Below, in pieces: positions 37,961 through 51,765 of a DNA stretch of 64,000 nt (its first letter is position 1; each line of letters starts with the position of its first letter). The DNA is from Viola odorata (taxonomy: Eukaryota; Streptophyta; Magnoliopsida; Malpighiales; Violaceae): the NCBI GenBank assembly GCA_963691705.1, contig OY829546.1, forward strand, positions 29,668,040 through 29,732,039. The letters are read 5' to 3'. The translations under genes and the position numbers were made by a program. The notes beneath the pieces are model-generated. The model made no database searches. It had not been told where the DNA came from and saw nothing but the letters and a program-made list of their open reading frames with translations.

Positions 37961-39104
37961 TTGGTGGACTGATTTTGTGACTCTAATTGACACAACGACA
38001 AAAGTAAAGGATAGTTACCAAACTTGAATGCCTTGAGCTCCGCTACTAACTGATACGGCTCCAGTCGCCTAGAGTCTTAGTAATGAAATTGTGATCTAGT
38101 TCAAAGCTTGGATTTCGAATGCGGAAACATAACTCAAAGAAAACCGTGAAACTCCAACACTGAGAGCTTTTGGCACTTCACGTCGAATCCCTTGAGGTTC
38201 TTGTGTCAAACCGATGAATCTCCAAGACTGGGTGCTCTTGGCAATTCAAAGACGAATGACTCAATAGATAGCAACATCAGGCTTTACTTGTGGCTACTCT
38301 CAGCTTGCGATACTAGGAATAGAACAAGGTTCCAAAGGAACGGTTTATGAGGACGCACCTCTCAAAGACAAAGTCTCGTTCTTTTTCCAAAAATATCATA
38401 GATTATTTTATTCATACGGCAAGGCCTTTAAATAGGCTAGGAAAATTACAAACTTAGAAATAAATAATTCCTAAACAGATAATTCCTAAATAGATAATTC
38501 CTAAATAAATAATTCCTAAATAAATAATCCCTAAATAAATAATCCCTAAATAAGCCAAAACTCTATATAGTAATTAAAAATACATAAAATAGGAAATATT
38601 AATCCATACCCTCCTTTGCCAAACCCTAGTCGTCGCCAAACCCTAGCCGACTTGGGCTTTCTGGTGCGCCTATGCGTGCGCTCTGCTTGGCCCACGCGGC
38701 TTGCGATACGAGGATCCTATGATCCCCTCCCTCTTATCAAAGGTTCGCCCTCGAATCTCATTCTGCATAGGGGTTGTATCGCAATCCCTCTTAGCATCAA
38801 GCCTTGCTTCTGCCATCTTTATTCACCTAAATCAAACTTAACACAAGAAAGTGGAAATCTATTTTCGGCGAACACAGTTTAGTAAACCAAGCACAACTTT
38901 TGATTCCGATGTCCGAATTGCTTGATTCTTCTTGATTTAGATTCCTAACAGATAATGGCTTTCCAAGGAGCTAAGATTCACTGAAATTGGACTCCAATAG
39001 GTATGTATTGAAATATGATTTCGAGACTAACACTTTTGTGGACTGTTTTTGTGACTCTTCTCGTGACTTAAATAAAAGACTCAAAATAGAAAAGTAATGA
39101 CACT
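37961..39104. repeat. Satellite monomer 34 (1144 bp)
   Basis: D haplotype with A319; C757; single 11-bp unit. Private change GATAGGG to GATAATGG near p995 adds one base. Confidence 0.98.
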
Positions 39105-40258
39105 TTGGTGGACTGATTTTGTGACTCTAATTGACACAACGAAAAAAGTAAAGGATAGTTACCAAACTTGAACGCCTTGAGCTCCGCTACTAACTGATAA
39201 GGCTCCAGTCGCCTAGAGACTTAGCAATGAAATTGTGATCTAGTTCAAAGCTTGGATTTCGAATGCGGAAACATAACTCAAAGAAAACCGTGAAACTCCA
39301 ACACTGAGAGCTTTTGGCACTTCACGTCGAATCCCTTGAGGTTCTTGTGTCAAACCGATGAATCTCCAAGACTGGGTGCTCTTGGCAATTCAAAGACGAA
39401 TGACTCAATAGATAGCAACATCGGGCTTTACTTGTGGCTACTCTCAGCTTGCGATACTAGGAATAGAACAAGGTTCCAAAGGAACGGTTTATGAGGACGC
39501 ACCTCTCAAAGACAAAGTCTCGTTCTTTTTCCAAAAATATCATAGATTATTTTATTCATACGGCAAGGCCTTTAAATAGGCTAGGAAAATTACAAACTTA
39601 GAAATAAATAATTCCTAAACAGATAATTCCTAAATAGATAATTCCTAAATAAATAATTCCTAAATAAATAATCCCTAAATAAATAATCCCTAAATAAGCC
39701 AAAACTCTATATAGTAATTAAAAATACATAAAATAGGAAATATTAATCCATACCCTCCTTTGCCAAACCCTAGTCGTCGCCAAACCCTAGCCGACTTGGG
39801 CTTTCTGGTGCGCCTATGCGTGCGCTCTGCTTGGCCCACGCGGCTTGCGATACGAGGATCCTATGATCCCCTCCCTCTTATCAAAGGTTCGCCCTCGAAT
39901 CTCATTCTGCATAGGGGTTGTATCGCAATCCCTCTTAGCATCAAGCCTTGCTTCTGCCATCTTTATTCACCTAAATCAAACTTAACACAAGAAAGTGGAA
40001 ATCTATTTTCGGCGAACACAGTTTAGTAAACCAAGCACAACTTTTGATTCCGATGTCCGAATTGCTTGATTCTTCTTGATTTAGATTCCTAACAGATAGG
40101 GCTTTCCAAGGAACTAAGATTCACTGAAATTGGACTCCAATAGGTATGTATTCAAATATGATTTCGAGACTAACACTTTTGTGGACTGTTTTTGTGACTC
40201 TTTTGTGACTCTTCTCGTGACTTAAATAAAAGACTCAAAATAGAAAAGTAATGACACT
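39105..40258. repeat. Satellite monomer 35 (1154 bp)
   Basis: Ordinary start; C757; A1009 end with two 11-bp units; private C1049. Confidence 0.98.
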
Positions 40259-41401
40259 TTGGTGGACTGATTTTGTGACTCTAATTGACACAACGACAAA
40301 AGTAAAGGATAGTTACCAAACTTGAATGCCTTGAGCTCCGCTACTAACTGATACGGCTCCAGTCGCCTAGAGTCTTAGTAATGAAATTGTGATCTAGTTC
40401 AAAGCTTGGATTTCGAATGCGGAAACATAACTCAAAGAAAACCGTGAAACTCCAACACTGAGAGCTTTTGGCACTTCACGTCGAATCCCTTGAGGTTCTT
40501 GTGTCAAACCGATGAATCTCCAAGACTGGGTGCTCTTGGCAATTCAAAGACGAATGACTCAATAGATAGCAACATCAGGCTTTACTTGTGGCTACTCTCA
40601 GCTTGCGATACTAGGAATAGAACAAGGTTCCAAAGGAACGGTTTATGAGGACGCACCTCTCAAAGACAAAGTCTCGTTCTTTTTCCAAAAATATCATAGA
40701 TTATTTTATTCATACGGCAAGGCCTTTAAATAGGCTAGGAAAATTACAAACTTAGAAATAAATAATTCCTAAACAGATAATTCCTAAATAGATAATTCCT
40801 AAATAAATAATTCCTAAATAAATAATCCCTAAATAAATAATCCCTAAATAAGCCAAAACTCTATATAGTAATTAAAAATACATAAAATAGGAAATATTAA
40901 TCCATACCCTCCTTTGCCAAACCCTAGTCGTCGCCAAACCCTAGCCGACTTGGGCTTTCTGGTGCGCCTATGCGTGCGCTCTGCTTGGCCCACGCGGCTT
41001 GCGATACGAGGATCCTATGATCCCCTCCCTCTTATCAAAGGTTCGCCCTCGAATCTCATTCTGCATAGGGGTTGTATCGCAATCCCTCTTAGCATCAAGC
41101 CTTGCTTCTGCCATCTTTATTCACCTAAATCAAACTTAACACAAGAAAGTGGAAATCTATTTTCGGCGAACACAGTTTAGTAAACCAAGCACAACTTTTG
41201 ATTCCGATGTCCGAATTGCTTGATTCTTCTTGATTTAGATTCCTAACAGATAGGGCTTTCCAAGGAGCTAAGATTCACTGAAATTGGACTCCAATAGGTA
41301 TGTATTGAAATATGATTTCGAGACTAACACTTTTGTGGACTGTTTTTGTGACTCTTCTCGTGACTTAAATAAAAGACTCAAAATAGAAAAGTAATGACAC
41401 T
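40259..41401. repeat. Satellite monomer 36 (1143 bp)
   Basis: D haplotype with A319 and T209; C757; single 11-bp unit. Confidence 0.98.
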
Positions 41402-42555
41402 TTGGTGGACTGATTTTGTGACTCTAATTGACACAACGAAAAAAGTAAAGGATAGTTACCAAACTTGAACGCCTTGAGCTCCGCTACTAACTGATAAGGC
41501 TCCAGTCGCCTAGAGACTTAGCAATGAAATTGTGATCTAGTTCAAAGCTTGGATTTCGAATGCGGAAACATAACTCAAAGAAAACCGTGAAACTCCAACA
41601 CTGAGAGCTTTTGGCACTTCACGTCGAATCCCTTGAGGTTCTTGTGTCAAACCGATGAATCTCCAAGACTGGGTGCTCTTGGCAATTCAAAGACGAATGA
41701 CTCAATAGATAGCAACATCGGGCTTTACTTGTGGCTACTCTCAGCTTGCGATACTAGGAATAGAACAAGGTTCCAAAGGAACGGTTTATGAGGACGCACC
41801 TCTCAAAGACAAAGTCTCGTTCTTTTTCCAAAAATATCATAGATTATTTTATTCATACGGCAAGGCCTTTAAATAGGCTAGGAAAATTACAAACTTAGAA
41901 ATAAATAATTCCTAAACAGATAATTCCTAAATAGATAATTCCTAAATAAATAATTCCTAAATAAATAATCCCTAAATAAATAATCCCTAAATAAGCCAAA
42001 ACTCTATATAGTAATTAAAAATACATAAAATAGGAAATATTAATCCATACCCTCCTTTGCCAAACCCTAGTCGTCGCCAAACCCTAGCCGACTTGGGCTT
42101 TCTGGTGCGCCTATGCGTGCGCTCTGCTTGGCCCACGCGGCTTGCGATACGAGGATCCTATGATCCCCTCCCTCTTATCAAAGGTTCGCCCTCGAATCTC
42201 ATTCTGCATAGGGGTTGTATCGCAATCCCTCTTAGCATCAAGCCTTGCTTCTGCCATCTTTATTCACCTAAATCAAACTTAACACAAGAAAGTGGAAATC
42301 TATTTTCGGCGAACACAGTTTAGTAAACCAAGCACAACTTTTGATTCCGATGTCCGAATTGCTTGATTCTTCTTGATTTAGATTCCTAACAGATAGGGCT
42401 TTCCAAGGAACTAAGATTCACTGAAATTGGACTCCAATAGGTATGTATTGAAATATGATTTCGAGACTAACACTTTTGTGGACTGTTTTTGTGACTCTTT
42501 TGTGACTCTTCTCGTGACTTAAATAAAAGACTCAAAATAGAAAAGTAATGACACT
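41402..42555. repeat. Satellite monomer 37 (1154 bp)
   Basis: Ordinary start; C757; A1009 end with two 11-bp units. Confidence 0.98.
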
Positions 42556-43709
42556 TTGGTGGACTGATTTTGTGACTCTAATTGACACAACGACAAAAGT
42601 AAAGGATAGTTACCAAACTTGAATGCCTTGAGCTCCGCTACTAACTGATACGGCTCCAGTCGCCTAGAGTCTTAGTAATGAAATTGTGATCTAGTTCAAA
42701 GCTTGGATTTCGAATGCGGAAACATAACTCAAAGAAAACCGTGAAACTCCAACACTGAGAGCTCTTGGCACTTCACGTCGAATCCCTTGAGGTTCTTGTG
42801 TCAAACCGATGAATCTCCAAGACTGGGTGCTCTTGGCAATTCAAAGACGAATGACTCAATAGATAGCAACATCGGGCTTTACTTGTGGCTACTCTCAGCT
42901 TGCGATACTAGGAATAGAACAAGGTTCCAAAGGAACGGTTTATGAGGACGCACCTCTCAAAGACAAAGTCTCGTTCTTTTTCCAAAAATATCATAGATTA
43001 TTTTATTCATACGGCAAGGCCTTTAAATAGGCTAGGAAAATTACAAACTTAGAAATAAATAATTCCTAAACAGATAATTCCTAAATAGATAATTCCTAAA
43101 TAAATAATTCCTAAATAAATAATCCCTAAATAAATAATCCCTAAATAAGCCAAAACTCTATATAGTAATTAAAAATACATAAAATAGGAAATATTAATCC
43201 ATACCCTCCTTTGCCAAACCCTAGTCGTCGCCAAACCCTAGCCGACTTGGGCTTTCTGGTGCGCCTATGCGTGCGCTCTGCTTGGCCCACGCGGCTTGCG
43301 ATACGAGGATCGTATGATCCCCTCCCTCTTATCAAAGGTTCGCCCTCGAATCTCATTCTGCATAGGGGTTGTATCGCAATCCCTCTTAGCATCAAGCCTT
43401 GCTTCTGCCATCTTTATTCACCTAAATCAAACTTAACACAAGAAAGTGGAAATCTATTTTCGGCGAACACAGTTTAGTAAACCAAGCACAACTTTTGATT
43501 CCTATGTCCGAATTGCTTGATTCTTCTTGATTTAGATTCCTAACAGATAGGGCTTTCCAAGGAGCTAAGATTCACTGAAATTGGACTCCAATAGGTATGT
43601 ATTGAAATATGATTTCGAGACTAACACTTTTGTGGACTGTTTTTGTGACTCTTTTGTGACTCTTCTCGTGACTTAAATAAAAGACTCAAAATAGAAAAGT
43701 AATGACACT
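42556..43709. repeat. Satellite monomer 38 (1154 bp)
   Basis: D haplotype of the second kind (C209, G319). Returns to G757 for the first time since monomer 16; T948 (CCTATG); two 11-bp units. Confidence 0.98.
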
Positions 43710-44863
43710 TTAGTGGACTGATTTTGTGACTCTAATTGACACAACGAAAAAAGTAAAGGATAGTTACCAAACTTGAACGCCTTGAGCTCCGCTACTAACT
43801 GATAAGGCTCCAGTCGCCTAGAGACTTAGCAATGAAATTGTGATCTAGTTCAAAGCTTGGATTTCGAATGCGGAAACATAACTCAAAGAAAACCGTGAAA
43901 CTCCAACACTGAGAGCTTTTGGCACTTCACGTCGAATCCCTTGAGGTTCTTGTGTCAAACCGATGAATCTCCAAGACTGGGTGCTCTTGGCAATTCAAAG
44001 ACGAATGACTCAATAGATAGCAACATCGGGCTTTACTTGTGGCTACTCTCAGCTTGCGATACTAGGAATAGAACAAGGTTCCAAAGGAACGGTTTATGAG
44101 GACGCACCTCTCAAAGACAAAGTCTCGTTCTTTTTCCAAAAATATCATAGATTATTTTATTCATACGGCAAGGCCTTTAAATAGGCTAGGAAAATTACAA
44201 ACTTAGAAATAAATAATTCCTAAACAGATAATTCCTAAATAGATAATTCCTAAATAAATAATTCCTAAATAAATAATCCCTAAATAAATAATCCCTAAAT
44301 AAGCCAAAACTCTATATAGTAATTAAAAATACATAAAATAGGAAATATTAATCCATACCCTCCTTTGCCAAACCCTAGTCGTCGCCAAACCCTAGCCGAC
44401 TTGGGCTTTCTGGTGCGCCTATGCGTGCGCTCTGCTTGGCCCACGCGGCTTGCGATACGAGGATCCTATGATCCCCTCCCTCTTATCAAAGGTTCGCCCT
44501 CGAATCTCATTCTGCATAGGGGTTGTATCGCAATCCCTCTTAGCATCAAGCCTTGCTTCTGCCATCTTTATTCACCTAAATCAAACTTAACACAAGAAAG
44601 TGGAAATCTATTTTCGGCGAACACAGTTTAGTAAACCAAGCACAACTTTTGATTCCGATGTCCGAATTGCTTGATTCTTCTTGATTTAGATTCCTAACAG
44701 ATAGGGCTTTCCAAGGAACTAAGATTCACTGAAATTGGACTCCAATAGGTATGTATTGAAATATGATTTCGAGACTAACACTTTTGTGGACTGTTTTTGT
44801 GACTCTTTTGTGACTCTTCTCGTGACTTAAATAAAAGACTCAAAATAGAAAAGTAATGACACT
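43710..44863. repeat. Satellite monomer 39 (1154 bp)
   Basis: A at p3 (TTAGTGG) continues the T948 junction; C757; A1009 end. Confidence 0.98.
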
Positions 44864-46017
44864 TTGGTGGACTGATTTTGTGACTCTAATTGACACAACG
44901 ACAAAAGTAAAGGATAGTTACCAAACTTGAATGCCTTGAGCTCCGCTACTAACTGATACGGCTCCAGTCGCCTAGAGTCTTAGTAATGAAATTGTGATCT
45001 AGTTCAAAGCTTGGATTTCGAATGCGGAAACATAACTCAAAGAAAACCGTGAAACTCCAACACTGAGAGCTCTTGGCACTTCACGTCGAATCCCTTGAGG
45101 TTCTTGTGTCAAACCGATGAATCTCCAAGACTGGGTGCTCTTGGCAATTCAAAGACGAATGACTCAATAGATAGCAACATCGGGCTTTACTTGTGGCTAC
45201 TCTCAGCTTGCGATACTAGGAATAGAACAAGGTTCCAAAGGAACGGTTTATGAGGACGCACCTCTCAAAGACAAAGTCTCGTTCTTTTTCCAAAAATATC
45301 ATAGATTATTTTATTCATACGGCAAGGCCTTTAAATAGGCTAGGAAAATTACAAACTTAGAAATAAATAATTCCTAAACAGATAATTCCTAAATAGATAA
45401 TTCCTAAATAAATAATTCCTAAATAAATAATCCCTAAATAAATAATCCCTAAATAAGCCAAAACTCTATATAGTAATTAAAAATACATAAAATAGGAAAT
45501 ATTAATCCATACCCTCCTTTGCCAAACCCTAGTCGTCGCCAAACCCTAGCCGACTTGGGCTTTCTGGTGCGCCTATGCGTGCGCTCTGCTTGGCCCACGC
45601 GGCTTGCGATACGAGGATCGTATGATCCCCTCCCTCTTATCAAAGGTTCGCCCTCGAATCTCATTCTGCATAGGGGTTGTATCGCAATCCCTCTTAGCAT
45701 CAAGCCTTGCTTCTGCCATCTTTATTCACCTAAATCAAACTTAACACAAGAAAGTGGAAATCTATTTTCGGCGAACACAGTTTAGTAAACCAAGCACAAC
45801 TTTTGATTCCTATGTCCGAATTGCTTGATTCTTCTTGATTTAGATTCCTAACAGATAGGGCTTTCCAAGGAGCTAAGATTCACTGAAATTGGACTCCAAT
45901 AGGTATGTATTGAAATATGATTTCGAGACTAACACTTTTGTGGACTGTTTTTGTGACTCTTTTGTGACTCTTCTCGTGACTTAAATAAAAGACTCAAAAT
46001 AGAAAAGTAATGACACT
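44864..46017. repeat. Satellite monomer 40 (1154 bp)
   Basis: D haplotype with C209/G319, G757, T948: same states as monomer 38, 2308 bp earlier. Confidence 0.98.
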
Positions 46018-47171
46018 TTAGTGGACTGATTTTGTGACTCTAATTGACACAACGAAAAAAGTAAAGGATAGTTACCAAACTTGAACGCCTTGAGCTCCGC
46101 TACTAACTGATAAGGCTCCAGTCGCCTAGAGACTTAGCAATGAAATTGTGATCTAGTTCAAAGCTTGGATTTCGAATGCGGAAACATAACTCAAAGAAAA
46201 CCGTGAAACTCCAACACTGAGAGCTTTTGGCACTTCACGTCGAATCCCTTGAGGTTCTTGTGTCAAACCGATGAATCTCCAAGACTGGGTGCTCTTGGCA
46301 ATTCAAAGACGAATGACTCAATAGATAGCAACATCGGGCTTTACTTGTGGCTACTCTCAGCTTGCGATACTAGGAATAGAACAAGGTTCCAAAGGAACGG
46401 TTTATGAGGACGCACCTCTCAAAGACAAAGTCTCGTTCTTTTTCCAAAAATATCATAGATTATTTTATTCATACGGCAAGGCCTTTAAATAGGCTAGGAA
46501 AATTACAAACTTAGAAATAAATAATTCCTAAACAGATAATTCCTAAATAGATAATTCCTAAATAAATAATTCCTAAATAAATAATCCCTAAATAAATAAT
46601 CCCTAAATAAGCCAAAACTCTATATAGTAATTAAAAATACATAAAATAGGAAATATTAATCCATACCCTCCTTTGCCAAACCCTAGTCGTCGCCAAACCC
46701 TAGCCGACTTGGGCTTTCTGGTGCGCCTATGCGTGCGCTCTGCTTGGCCCACGCGGCTTGCGATACGAGGATCGTATGATCCCCTCCCTCTTATCAAAGG
46801 TTCGCCCTCGAATCTCATTCTGCATAGGGGTTGTATCGCAATCCCTCTTAGCATCAAGCCTTGCTTCTGCCATCTTTATTCACCTAAATCAAACTTAACA
46901 CAAGAAAGTGGAAATCTATTTTCGGCGAACACAGTTTAGTAAACCAAGCACAACTTTTGATTCCTATGTCCGAATTGCTTGATTCTTCTTGATTTAGATT
47001 CCTAACAGATAGGGCTTTCCAAGGAGCTAAGATTCACTGAAATTGGACTCCAATAGGTATGTATTGAAATATGATTTCGAGACTAACACTTTTGTGGACT
47101 GTTTTTGTGACTCTTTTGTGACTCTTCTCGTGACTTAAATAAAAGACTCAAAATAGAAAAGTAATGACACT
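46018..47171. repeat. Satellite monomer 41 (1154 bp)
   Basis: A3 start, G757, T948 end. Confidence 0.98.
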
Positions 47172-48325
47172 TTAGTGGACTGATTTTGTGACTCTAATTG
47201 ACACAACGAAAAAAGTAAAGGATAGTTACCAAACTTGAACGCCTTGAGCTCCGCTACTAACTGATAAGGCTCCAGTCGCCTAGAGACTTAGCAATGAAAT
47301 TGTGATCTAGTTCAAAGCTTGGATTTCGAATGCGGAAACATAACTCAAAGAAAACCGTGAAACTCCAACACTGAGAGCTTTTGGCACTTCACGTCGAATC
47401 CCTTGAGGTTCTTGTGTCAAACCGATGAATCTCCAAGACTGGGTGCTCTTGGCAATTCAAAGACGAATGACTCAATAGATAGCAACATCGGGCTTTACTT
47501 GTGGCTACTCTCAGCTTGCGATACTAGGAATAGAACAAGGTTCCAAAGGAACGGTTTATGAGGACGCACCTCTCAAAGACAAAGTCTCGTTCTTTTTCCA
47601 AAAATATCATAGATTATTTTATTCATACGGCAAGGCCTTTAAATAGGCTAGGAAAATTACAAACTTAGAAATAAATAATTCCTAAACAGATAATTCCTAA
47701 ATAGATAATTCCTAAATAAATAATTCCTAAATAAATAATCCCTAAATAAATAATCCCTAAATAAGCCAAAACTCTATATAGTAATTAAAAATACATAAAA
47801 TAGGAAATATTAATCCATACCCTCCTTTGCCAAACCCTAGTCGTCGCCAAACCCTAGCCGACTTGGGCTTTCTGGTGCGCCTATGCGTGCGCTCTGCTTG
47901 GCCCACGCGGCTTGCGATACGAGGATCGTATGATCCCCTCCCTCTTATCAAAGGTTCGCCCTCGAATCTCATTCTGCATAGGGGTTGTATCGCAATCCCT
48001 CTTAGCATCAAGCCTTGCTTCTGCCATCTTTATTCACCTAAATCAAACTTAACACAAGAAAGTGGAAATCTATTTTCGGCGAACACAGTTTAGTAAACCA
48101 AGCACAACTTTTGATTCCGATGTCCGAATTGCTTGATTCTTCTTGATTTAGATTCCTAACAGATACGGCTTTCCAAGGAGCTAAGATTCACTGAAATTGG
48201 ACTCCAATAGGTATGTATTGAAATATGATTTCGAGACTAACACTTTTGTGGACTGTTTTTGTGACTCTTTTGTGACTCTTCTCGTGACTTAAATAAAAGA
48301 CTCAAAATAGAAAAGTAATGACACT
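47172..48325. repeat. Satellite monomer 42 (1154 bp)
   Basis: A3 start, G757, G948, and C at p995 (GATACGG). Confidence 0.98.
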
Positions 48326-49468
48326 TTGGTAGACTGATTTTGTGACTCTAATTGACACAACGAAAAAAGTAAAGGATAGTTACCAAACTTGAACGCCTTG
48401 AGCTCCGCTACTAACTGATAAGGCTCCAGTCGCCTAGAGACTTAGCAATGAAATTGTGATCTAGTTCAAAGCTTGGATTTCGAATGCGGAAACATAACTC
48501 AAAGAAAACCGTGAAACTCCAACACTGAGAGCTTTTGGCACTTCACGTCGAATCCCTTGAGGTTCTTGTGTCAAACCGATGAATCTCCAAGACTGGGTGC
48601 TCTTGGCAATTCAAAGACGAATGACTCAATAGATAGCAACATCGGGCTTTACTTGTGGCTACTCTCAGCTTGCGATACTAGGAATAGAACAAGGTTCCAA
48701 AGGAACGGTTTATGAGGACGCACCTCTCAAAGACAAAGTCTCGTTCTTTTTCCAAAAATATCATAGATTATTTTATTCATACGGCAAGGCCTTTAAATAG
48801 GCTAGGAAAATTACAAACTTAGAAATAAATAATTCCTAAACAGATAATTCCTAAATAGATAATTCCTAAATAAATAATTCCTAAATAAATAATCCCTAAA
48901 TAAATAATCCCTAAATAAGCCAAAACTCTATATAGTAATTAAAAATACATAAAATAGGAAATATTAATCCATACCCTCCTTTGCCAAACCCTAGTCGTCG
49001 CCAAACCCTAGCCGACTTGGGCTTTCTGGTGCGCCTATGCGTGCGCTCTGCTTGGCCCACGCGGCTTGCGATACGAGGATCGTATGATCCCCTCCCTCTT
49101 ATCAAAGGTTCGCCCTCGAATCTCATTCTGCATAGGGGTTGTATCGCAATCCCTCTTAGCATCAAGCCTTGCTTCTGCCATCTTTATTCACCTAAATCAA
49201 ACTTAACACAAGAAAGTGGAAATCTATTTTCGGCGAACACAGTTTAGTAAACCAAGCACAACTTTTGATTCCGATGTCCGAATTGCTTGATTCTTCTTGA
49301 TTTAGATTCCTAACAGATAGGGCTTTCCAAGGAGCTAAGATTCACTGAAATTGGACTCCAATAGGTATGTATTGAAATATGATTTCGAGATTAACACTTT
49401 TGTGGACTGTTTTTGTGACTCTTCTCGTGACTTAAATAAAAGACTCAAAATAGAAAAGTAATGACACT
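48326..49468. repeat. Satellite monomer 43 (1143 bp)
   Basis: A at p6 (TTGGTAGAC) completes the C995 junction. G757 together with a single 11-bp unit, a rare combination. Private T1066. Confidence 0.98.
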
Positions 49469-50622
49469 TTGGTGGACTGATTTTGTGACTCTAATTGACA
49501 CAACGAAAAAAGTAAAGGATAGTTACCAAACTTGAACGCCTTGAGCTCCGCTACTAACTGATAAGGCTCCAGTCGCCTAGAGACTTAGCAATGAAATTGT
49601 GATCTAGTTCAAAGCTTGGATTTCGAATGCGGAAACATAACTCAAAGAAAACCGTGAAACTCCAACACTGAGAGCTTTTGGCACTTCACGTCGAATCCCT
49701 TGAGGTTCTTGTGTCAAACCGATGAATCTCCAAGACTGGGTGCTCTTGGCAATTCAAAGACGAATGACTCAATAGATAGCAACATCGGGCTTTACTTGTG
49801 GCTACTCTCAGCTTGCGATACTAGGAATAGAACAAGGTTCCAAAGGAACGGTTTATGAGGACGCACCTCTCAAAGACAAAGTCTCGTTCTTTTTCCAAAA
49901 ATATCATAGATTATTTTATTCATACGGCAAGGCCTTTAAATAGGCTAGGAAAATTACAAACTTAGAAATAAATAATTCCTAAACAGATAATTCCTAAATA
50001 GATAATTCCTAAATAAATAATTCCTAAATAAATAATCCCTAAATAAATAATCCCTAAATAAGCCAAAACTCTATATAGTAATTAAAAATACATAAAATAG
50101 GAAATATTAATCCATACCCTCCTTTGCCAAACCCTAGTCGTCGCCAAACCCTAGCCGACTTGGGCTTTCTGGTGCGCCTATGCGTGCGCTCTGCTTGGCC
50201 CACGCGGCTTGCGATACGAGGATCCTATGATCCCCTCCCTCTTATCAAAGGTTCGCCCTCGAATCTCATTCTGCATAGGGGTTGTATCGCAATCCCTCTT
50301 AGCATCAAGCCTTGCTTCTGCCATCTTTATTCACCTAAATCAAACTTAACACAAGAAAGTGGAAATCTATTTTCGGCGAACACAGTTTAGTAAACCAAGC
50401 ACAACTTTTGATTCCGATGTCCGAATTGCTTGATTCTTCTTGATTTAGATTCCTAACAGATAGGGCTTTCCAAGGAACTAAGATTCACTGAAATTGGACT
50501 CCAATAGGTATGTATTGAAATATGATTTCGAGACTAACACTTTTGTGGACTGTTTTTGTGACTCTTTTGTGACTCTTCTCGTGACTTAAATAAAAGACTC
50601 AAAATAGAAAAGTAATGACACT
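49469..50622. repeat. Satellite monomer 44 (1154 bp)
   Basis: Ordinary start, C757, A1009 end: same class as monomers 35 and 37. Confidence 0.98.
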
Positions 50623-51765
50623 TTGGTGGACTGATTTTGTGACTCTAATTGACACAACGACAAAAGTAAAGGATAGTTACCAAACTTGAATGCCTTGAGC
50701 TCCGCTACTAACTGATACGGCTCCAGTCGCCTAGAGTCTTAGTAATGAAATTGTGATCTAGTTCAAAGCTTGGATTTCGAATGCGGAAACATAACTCAAA
50801 GAAAACCGTGAAACTCCAACACTGAGAGCTCTTGGCACTTCACGTCGAATCCCTTGAGGTTCTTGTGTCAAACCGATGAATCTCCAAGACTGGGTGCTCT
50901 TGGCAATTCAAAGACGAATGACTCAATAGATAGCAACATCGGGCTTTACTTGTGGCTACTCTCAGCTTGCGATACTAGGAATAGAACAAGGTTCCAAAGG
51001 AACGGTTTATGAGGACGCACCTCTCAAAGACAAAGTCTCGTTCTTTTTCCAAAAATATCATAGATTATTTTATTCATACGGCAAGGCCTTTAAATAGGCT
51101 AGGAAAATTACAAACTTAGAAATAAATAATTCCTAAACAGATAATTCCTAAATAGATAATTCCTAAATAAATAATTCCTAAATAAATAATCCCTAAATAA
51201 ATAATCCCTAAATAAGCCAAAACTCTATATAGTAATTAAAAATACATAAAATAGGAAATATTAATCCATACCCTCCTTTGCCAAACCCTAGTCGTCGCCA
51301 AACCCTAGCCGACTTGGGCTTTCTGGTGCGCCTATGCGTGCGCTCTGCTTGGCCCACGCGGCTTGCGATACGAGGATCGTATGATCCCCTCCCTCTTATC
51401 AAAGGTTCGCCCTCGAATCTCATTCTGCATAGGGGTTGTATCGCAATCCCTCTTAGCATCAAGCCTTGCTTCTGCCATCTTTATTCACCTAAATCAAACT
51501 TAACACAAGAAAGTGGAAATCTATTTTCGGCGAACACAGTTTAGTAAACCAAGCACAACTTTTGATTCCTATGTCCGAATTGCTTGATTCTTCTTGATTT
51601 AGATTCCTAACAGATAGGGCTTTCCAAGGAGCTAAGATTCACTGAAATTGGACTCCAATAGGTATGTATTGAAATATGATTTCGAGACTAACACTTTTGT
51701 GGACTGTTTTTGTGACTCTTCTCGTGACTTAAATAAAAGACTCAAAATAGAAAAGTAATGACACT
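50623..51765. repeat. Satellite monomer 45 (1143 bp)
   Basis: D haplotype with C209/G319, G757, T948. Unlike its relatives 38 and 40 it has a single 11-bp unit and is not followed by A3, so the right end looks exchanged. Confidence 0.98.

Larger units (their letters stand above)
37961..46017. repeat. Dimeric higher-order repeat (D unit + ordinary unit; monomers 34-40)
   Basis: D-haplotype units (34, 36, 38, 40) alternate with ordinary units (35, 37, 39) whose right ends carry A1009 and two 11-bp copies. Dimer spacings are 2298, 2297 and 2308 bp, differing only by the 11-bp and 1-bp indels. Monomer 33 supplies the leading A1009 end. Confidence 0.88.
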
